The notes beneath the pieces are model-generated. The model was not told the origin of the DNA. It saw only the letters and a list, made by a program, of their open reading frames with translations, and made no database searches. From Bacillota bacterium (GTDB taxonomy: Bacteria; Bacillota; UBA4882; UBA10575), in assembly GCA_012837715.1 (NCBI GenBank), contig DUQR01000039.1:81923-145922 (forward strand): DNA of 64,000 nucleotides, written 5' to 3'. The first letter of the stretch is position 1. Each line of letters starts with the position of its first letter. Below, piece after piece: positions 58,480-64,000 of the stretch. The position numbers and the translations under genes are program-made.

Positions 58480-60407
58480 GTTGGATACAAAAACTTTATG
58501 AAACATACGAAAACTGTCAATCCATGATCGGCGCTGGCGCGGATGAAAAAGCAATACCATTAATACCGATCTGCCATACTACACAGCAGGCACAGATCGA
58601 AATCGTCCTTGATCAAGATGGTAATTTTGTACGGGCAAAAGTGGTTCCTAAAGAGAAAGCCCGGACTATCGTGCCGTGTACAGAGAGTTCCGGTGGTAGA
58701 GCAGGAATAAAGCCTGAAAGTCACCCGCTTTGCGATAAACTGCAATATGTGGCCGGAGATTTTGCTGATTTTGGAGGAAAAGTAACGAAAGGTTTTGCCA
58801 AAGATCCAAAAGAACCTTTTCGAAAATATAAGGAGATTCTGAGTGACTGGTGTGCCTCGCCATTCTCCCATCCCAAGTTAAAAGCTGTTTTGAAGTATAT
58901 TGAAAAAGAGCACGTAGTAAAAGACCTTGTTGTGCAGCAGATCCTCCACCTCGGAAATGACGGTAAACTCCTGGATAAGTGGGATAAAAAAAGTGGAGAA
59001 GAAACTCCGGAGATCTTTAAGGTTTTGGGAAACGCAAAACAGGGAGATGCCTTTATCCGTTGGGCTGTCGAAATCCCTGGGGACCCGCAGGCCGCTGCCT
59101 GGACTGACATGGAACTTTTTACAAGTTGGATTAGGTATTATTCATCAACAAAGCAGGGTGAGGCTTTTTGTTATGTTACCGGAGATGAACTTCCGGCTGC
59201 TGATCAACACCCGGCCAAATTGAGACATGACGGTGACAAGGCCAAACTAATTTCGTCCAATGATACCAGCGGTTTTACCTTCCGGGGGCGCTTTATCACA
59301 GCGGATCAGGCTTGTAGTGTTGGCTTCACAGTAACCCAAAAAGCACATAATGCACTTCGATGGTTGATTGGAAAGCAAGGATACAGAAAAGCAGGCCAGG
59401 CTATAGTAGCCTGGGCAGTTTCAGGTGAGAAAGTCCCTGCCCCTCTAGAGGATACCTTTTCCATGTTAGGAATTGATTCAATGGCAAGCGACTCCGAACC
59501 CTCTATTTCAACTGCCCAGGAATTTGCACTGAAGCTCAATAAGAAGATTGCCGGTTATAGCACAAAACTTGGCCCCACAACTGGCATCGTGGTCATGGCT
59601 TTGGATTCAATAAATCCAGGCCGTATGTCTATCGTCTTTTATCGGGAATTAACTGGCTCGGAATTTTTAGAAAGGATCGAGAGATGGCATAGTACTTGTT
59701 CTTGGATTCATGATTATCGCTTTACTGAAGTAGACAATGGAAAACCCGGAAAGAAAAAAGAAAGGAAACGAATTAGGTTTATCGGTGCGCCTGCCCCAAA
59801 TGATATTGCCGAAGCAGCTTACGGTAACAAGGTCGACGATAATCTTCGAAAAGCAACAGTCGAGCGAATTCTTCCATGTATAATCGATGGAAGAAAATTA
59901 CCAAAAGATCTGGTCGAATCCGCCGTTTGGCGGGCCTGCAACCGGATGGGAAAAGAAGATTGGGAATGGAATAAAACGCTCAGTATCGCTTGTGCTCTTT
60001 ATAGAAAATATTATGAAGAGGAGGAATATGAGATGGCTTTGGATGAGAATAGAAAAACCCGGGATTACCTTTACGGACGGTTGCTGGCAATAGCCGACAA
60101 CCTGGAAGAATGGGCTTTAAAAACAGCCGGCGAAAACCGCCAGACAAATGCAGCCCGTTTGATGCAACGTTTTGCAGAGCATCCGTATTCGACATGGAGG
60201 ACGATTGAATTGGCTTTAGTTCCTTACAAAGCCAGGCTCGGCAATAAAGCTGCAAAACATCAGCGGCTAATTACCAAGGTGATGAATATGTTTGAACCGG
60301 ACGATTTTATCAACGACAAGAAACTACACGGGGAATTTTTACTCGGATATCATTGCCAGCGTGAAGCCCTTTGGCGTAAGGAGCGTGATAACGAAAAGGT
60401 CTCATGA
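58476..60407 (+). CDS. cas8c: Cas8c/Csd1
   Basis: LYETYENCQ...; ATG overlaps cas5c stop; size and operon position typical. Confidence 0.93.
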   Translation: MSWIQKLYETYENCQSMIGAGADEKAIPLIPICHTTQQAQIEIVLDQDGNFVRAKVVPKEKARTIVPCTESSGGRAGIKPESHPLCDKLQYVAGDFADFGGKVTKGFAKDPKEPFRKYKEILSDWCASPFSHPKLKAVLKYIEKEHVVKDLVVQQILHLGNDGKLLDKWDKKSGEETPEIFKVLGNAKQGDAFIRWAVEIPGDPQAAAWTDMELFTSWIRYYSSTKQGEAFCYVTGDELPAADQHPAKLRHDGDKAKLISSNDTSGFTFRGRFITADQACSVGFTVTQKAHNALRWLIGKQGYRKAGQAIVAWAVSGEKVPAPLEDTFSMLGIDSMASDSEPSISTAQEFALKLNKKIAGYSTKLGPTTGIVVMALDSINPGRMSIVFYRELTGSEFLERIERWHSTCSWIHDYRFTEVDNGKPGKKKERKRIRFIGAPAPNDIAEAAYGNKVDDNLRKATVERILPCIIDGRKLPKDLVESAVWRACNRMGKEDWEWNKTLSIACALYRKYYEEEEYEMALDENRKTRDYLYGRLLAIADNLEEWALKTAGENRQTNAARLMQRFAEHPYSTWRTIELALVPYKARLGNKAAKHQRLITKVMNMFEPDDFINDKKLHGEFLLGYHCQREALWRKERDNEKVS

Positions 60408-60469
60408 TAATCTTCTATAGTAACAACATGTTAAAATTCAAAACAATAAATAAAGAAGGGGGATTCATA

Positions 60470-61330
60470 TTGGAAACTTTGAAGAACAAGATTGATTTTG
60501 CGGTGATTGTAACTGTAAAAAATGCCAATCCAAATGGTGATCCATTAAGCGGAAATAGGCCTCGTATTACCTATGACGGCTTGGGGGAAATCTCGGATGT
60601 ATGCATCAAAAGAAAAATAAGGAACCGTTTAATGGAAGCAGGGTATTCCGTTTTTGTCCAGTCGGACGATAACAGGGTAGACGATTACAGAAGCCTCCGT
60701 GCCCGGGCGGAAGGCGAGCTTAAAGGCATAGACATGAAAGATGAAACAAAATACCGGGAAGAAGCATGCAAAAAATGGATAGATGTCAGGGCTTTCGGCC
60801 AGGTTTTTGCCTACAGCAGCGGAAAAGACGATGAAAAAGGAGTTTCTATTGGTATCCGAGGTCCGGTCTCCATTCATCCCGCCTTTAGTGTTTGCCCCGT
60901 GAGTGTCTCCAGTATTCAGATAACTAAAAGCGTCAGCGGTGAAGGTGACGGAACGAAAAAGGCGTCTGACACAATGGGTATGAAACATCGGGTTGATCAT
61001 GGGGTATACGTTTTTTCTGGTAGTATGAACCCACAATTGGCAGAAAAAACCGGTTTTACCGATGAAGATGCGGAGGCTATTAAAAAGGTAATAGTTAGTC
61101 TATTTGAAAATGATTCGTCTTCAGCAAGACCCGAAGGGAGCATGGAGGTTTACAAGGTCTTTTGGTGGAAACACAACTGTAAAAATGGGCAATATTCCTC
61201 GGCCAAGGTGCATCAGTCATTAAAGGTATCCTTAAAAGACGGAGTTACTGACCCGAAAGACATTTCTGATTACAATATTGTAGTACAACACTTAGAAGGT
61301 TTGGAGCCGGAAATTATTGAAGGGCGCTAA
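60470..61330 (+). CDS. cas7c: Cas7c/Csd2
   Basis: LKNKIDFAVIVTVKNANPNGDPLSGNRPRITYDGLGEISDVCIKRKIRNRL; TTG start after GAAGGGGG (ORF track starts 60404). Confidence 0.94.
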   Translation: METLKNKIDFAVIVTVKNANPNGDPLSGNRPRITYDGLGEISDVCIKRKIRNRLMEAGYSVFVQSDDNRVDDYRSLRARAEGELKGIDMKDETKYREEACKKWIDVRAFGQVFAYSSGKDDEKGVSIGIRGPVSIHPAFSVCPVSVSSIQITKSVSGEGDGTKKASDTMGMKHRVDHGVYVFSGSMNPQLAEKTGFTDEDAEAIKKVIVSLFENDSSSARPEGSMEVYKVFWWKHNCKNGQYSSAKVHQSLKVSLKDGVTDPKDISDYNIVVQHLEGLEPEIIEGR

Positions 61331-61336
61331 AAAACG

Positions 61337-62002
61337 ATGTCTACCTATTCTGATGATGGATTGCTCATGCTTTCTGGCATCCAGCATTTTTTCTTTTGTC
61401 GTCGGCAATGGGCGCTGATCCATATTGAACAACAATGGCAAGAAAATATCCTTACCTTTGGTGGGCGAGAATTACACGAAAGAGTAGATGATCCGTTCTT
61501 CACCGAAGCGCGGGGAACGGTTCTAGTAACCCGTTCCCTGCCGATTATTTCACGAAGGCTAGGGTTGTATGGCGTTGCAGATGTAGTTGAGTTTCACAAG
61601 AGTGAAGAAGGTGTCAAGTTAAAGGAACGCAAGGGGCTTTGGCAACCTCATCCTGTGGAATATAAATATGGTGAGCCAAAGATAGATGAGCGTGATATGG
61701 TTCAACTTTGTGCTCAAGCCCTATGCCTTGAAGAGATGTTTAATACTTCCGTTATGGAAGGAGATATATTCTATGGTCGCACCCGGCGACGGCAAAGAGT
61801 GGAATTTGATGAAGACCTGCGGCAAATGGTAATGGAATTGAGTGTGGAGATGCACCGTTTGTTTGAAGAGGGGATAACGCCTTTACCGGAGCATACTAGA
61901 GCTTGTCGTAGCTGTTCTTTAGTTGATATCTGTATCCCTCACACTAGTAAAAAGAGATCTGTCCGCCGTTATCTGAATGATGCTTTACGTGAGATGAAAT
62001 AG
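61337..62002 (+). CDS. cas4: Cas4
   Basis: LSGIQHFFFCRRQWALIHIEQQW; PVEYKYGEPK; CRSCSLVDIC. Confidence 0.94.
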   Translation: MSTYSDDGLLMLSGIQHFFFCRRQWALIHIEQQWQENILTFGGRELHERVDDPFFTEARGTVLVTRSLPIISRRLGLYGVADVVEFHKSEEGVKLKERKGLWQPHPVEYKYGEPKIDERDMVQLCAQALCLEEMFNTSVMEGDIFYGRTRRRQRVEFDEDLRQMVMELSVEMHRLFEEGITPLPEHTRACRSCSLVDICIPHTSKKRSVRRYLNDALREMK

Positions 62003-62023
62003 AAAGGAGATGAGGCCCTCAAA

Positions 62024-63055
62024 TTGCGGAAATTACTAAATGTGCTATACGTAACATCACCCGACGCTTATATTGCTAAGGATGGCGAAAATGTATTGGT
62101 TTTAGTGGGGGAAGAGACGAAACTACGAATCCCAATCCATAATTTGGAGGGAATAGTTTGCTTCGGGTATACGGGAGCGAGTCCGGCTTTAATGCATCTT
62201 TGTGTGGAAAGGAATGTGGGGCTTTCTTTTCATTCGGAAAGTGGACGGTTTCTAGCGAGAGTTACGGGTCGAGTTAGTGGTAATGTGTTATTAAGGCGTA
62301 AACAGTATAGAATAGCTGATAACGTAGATGGATCTTTACAATTCGCGAAAGGCTTCGTTTTTGGAAAGATATATAACAGCAGATGCGTTTTGCAACGTTT
62401 TTTACGTGATCATGGTGCAAAGGACGATTATTCAGATATACATGAAGGAGTTAAGTTTCTATCGCTGCAGCTACAAAAAGTTGTTAACTGTAGTAATATT
62501 GGTATTCTCCGAGGGTTGGAAGGAGAAGCAGCGCGGACCTATTATGGTGTCTTTGATAAACTGATATTAGAAGGGAAAGAAGACTTTAAGTTTAATGGGC
62601 GAAGTCGGCGGCCACCTCTTGATCCGACTAATGCTCTACTCTCTTTTCTGTACACGCTTTTATCCCATGACTGTACGTCCGCTTTGGAAACTGTAGGTTT
62701 AGACCCACAAGTTGGATTTCTGCATAAAGAACGTCCAGGGCGTCCAAGCCTTTCCTTAGACTTGATGGAGGAGCTGAGACCATATCTAGTGGATCGGTTA
62801 TCTTTATCTATGATTAACAACCGACAAGTAGACATAAAAGGATTTATTACGAAGGAGTCTGGTGGTGTGATCATGACCGACGAAATGAGGAAAACCGTTA
62901 TTACTTCGTGGCAGAAAAGAAAACAAGAAGAAATAACCCATCCTTTTTTGGGTGAAAAGATACCTATTGGCTTGATTCCTTATGCGCAAGCCATGCTTCT
63001 AGCTCGCCATCTGCGAGGGGACTTGGATGCTTACCCACCATTTTTAATGAAGTGA
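62024..63055 (+). CDS. cas1: Cas1 (type I-C)
   Basis: GLEGEAARTYYGVFD; GLDPQVGFLHKERPGRPSLSLDLMEELRP. Confidence 0.97.
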   Translation: MRKLLNVLYVTSPDAYIAKDGENVLVLVGEETKLRIPIHNLEGIVCFGYTGASPALMHLCVERNVGLSFHSESGRFLARVTGRVSGNVLLRRKQYRIADNVDGSLQFAKGFVFGKIYNSRCVLQRFLRDHGAKDDYSDIHEGVKFLSLQLQKVVNCSNIGILRGLEGEAARTYYGVFDKLILEGKEDFKFNGRSRRPPLDPTNALLSFLYTLLSHDCTSALETVGLDPQVGFLHKERPGRPSLSLDLMEELRPYLVDRLSLSMINNRQVDIKGFITKESGGVIMTDEMRKTVITSWQKRKQEEITHPFLGEKIPIGLIPYAQAMLLARHLRGDLDAYPPFLMK

Positions 63056-63067
63056 TGGTGAGTTGCG

Positions 63068-63358
63068 ATGATGGTTTTGGTTACTTACGATGTAAGCACA
63101 GAGAATTCAGAAGGGAGGAAACGTCTGAGAAAAGTAGCAAAACATTGCCAGAACTATGGTCAAAGAGTTCAAAATTCAGTTTTTGAATGCCTGGTTGACC
63201 CGGTTCAATTTGCACAATTAAGAAAGCAACTTGAACAAATTATTGATCCAACTGAGGACAGCCTAAGATATTATTATCTCGGTCGAAATTGGAAAAATAG
63301 AGTTGAACATGTGGGAGCTAAGGTTACATATGATCCGGAAGGGGTATTAACAGTATAG
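63068..63358 (+). CDS. cas2: Cas2
   Basis: MVLVTYDVSTENSEGRKRLRKVAKHCQNYGQRVQNSVFEC. Confidence 0.97.
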   Translation: MMVLVTYDVSTENSEGRKRLRKVAKHCQNYGQRVQNSVFECLVDPVQFAQLRKQLEQIIDPTEDSLRYYYLGRNWKNRVEHVGAKVTYDPEGVLTV

Positions 63359-63524
63359 CGCGAAGTACAAGCACCCATGATTATCTTAGCTCTCTCGCGG
63401 AGCTAGTTAAACTGTGGGTTTGTTCATATTTGGTAAGTCAAAAAAGGATTTATTAGGCAAAATAAATAAGTTCGCGGTTTTTGTCTTTTAATCCCTAGAG
63501 CCATATGGTTTTAGGGATATTACT
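63359..63524 (+). promoter_or_regulatory. CRISPR leader, with terminal dyad
   Basis: AT-rich region between cas2 and first repeat; dyad ATCCCTAGAGCCATATGGTTTTAGGGAT at 63491-63518, 6 bp before the first repeat. Confidence 0.75.
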
Positions 63525-64000
63525 GTCGCTCCTCACGTAGGAGCGTGGATTGAAACCACCAATTTTCCGCGTGGGGAGATAAGGGTTTCGTCGCTCCTCA
63601 CGTAGGAGCGTGGATTGAAACCCTCTCCTGCTTAAAAGTATCCATTCCTTGCCATCGTCGCTCCTCACGTAGGAGCGTGGATTGAAACTTTTCCTCCCTT
63701 CCTTTTTCCTCCATCGTTACCGTCGCTCCTCACGTAGGAGCGTGGATTGAAACCTTTCCATCGTCATCAAGAGCATCAAATTGGAAGTCGCTCCTCACGT
63801 AGGAGCGTGGATTGAAACATCTGATCGGCTTGTTATCGATCAGCCGTATCAGCTGTCGCTCCTCACGTAGGAGCGTGGATTGAAACGCGGGAATGATGAA
63901 AATAAAATGCTTTCCATAGCTGTCGCTCCTCACGTAGGAGCGTGGATTGAAACAGTATCGACATCTGCAAGCTTCCCAACAAAACGGAGTCGCTCCTCAC
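63525..64000 (+). CRISPR. Type I-C CRISPR array, 7 complete repeats plus truncated 8th; continues past window
   Basis: Repeat GTCGCTCCTCACGTAGGAGCGTGGATTGAAAC (32 nt) at 63525, 63590, 63657, 63722, 63787, 63855, 63922, 63989; spacers 33-36 nt. Confidence 0.99.

Noticed and set aside
63387-63411. TAGCTC-N7-GAGCTA-GTTAAAC in the leader as another degenerate repeat
   Set aside because: Only the hairpin idea and terminal AAAC are shared; handle sequence not conserved.
63730-63933. 67-aa ORF on the minus strand in the CRISPR array
   Set aside because: Spurious translation of repeats and spacers.

Overview
The window is about 64 kb of chromosome from a Firmicutes-type bacterium (FapR, BirA/BioY, LonC-type spore protease, T-box, CIRCE/HrcA, S6/S18 operon). 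Several signs suggest a diderm envelope: an MCE/Mla-type lipid transport operon whose MCE protein has a beta-strand-rich C-terminus ending in Phe, and a separate small secreted barrel-like protein, also ending in Phe. Most of the window is ordinary housekeeping: two NitT/TauT-like ABC operons, birA-bioY, gcvH-lipoate ligase, rpsF-ssb-rpsR, rplI-lonC-dnaB, fapR/fabK, hppA, tRNA-Leu, T-box-ileS, trkAH, lepA, hemW and hrcA-grpE-dnaK-dnaJ. The right end holds a complete type I-C CRISPR-Cas locus (cas3-cas5c-cas8c-cas7c-cas4-cas1-cas2). Its array (32-nt repeats) starts at 63525 and runs off the window. The most interesting observation is a solitary, diverged CRISPR repeat at 55173-55202, just upstream of cas3. 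It keeps the 11-nt 3' handle exactly, and its 7-bp stem carries two fully compensatory base-pair changes relative to the array repeat. This suggests a selected RNA element in the cas leader, possibly repeat-based autoregulation. It sits next to a WYL regulator gene, a GAAC-N4-GTTC LexA-like box and a second dyad. Other notable items are a family of short interspersed palindromic elements (about 80-110 bp), a small ORF plus terminator upstream of the Mla operon, and a motif shared by two intergenic regions. No database or folding computation was run.
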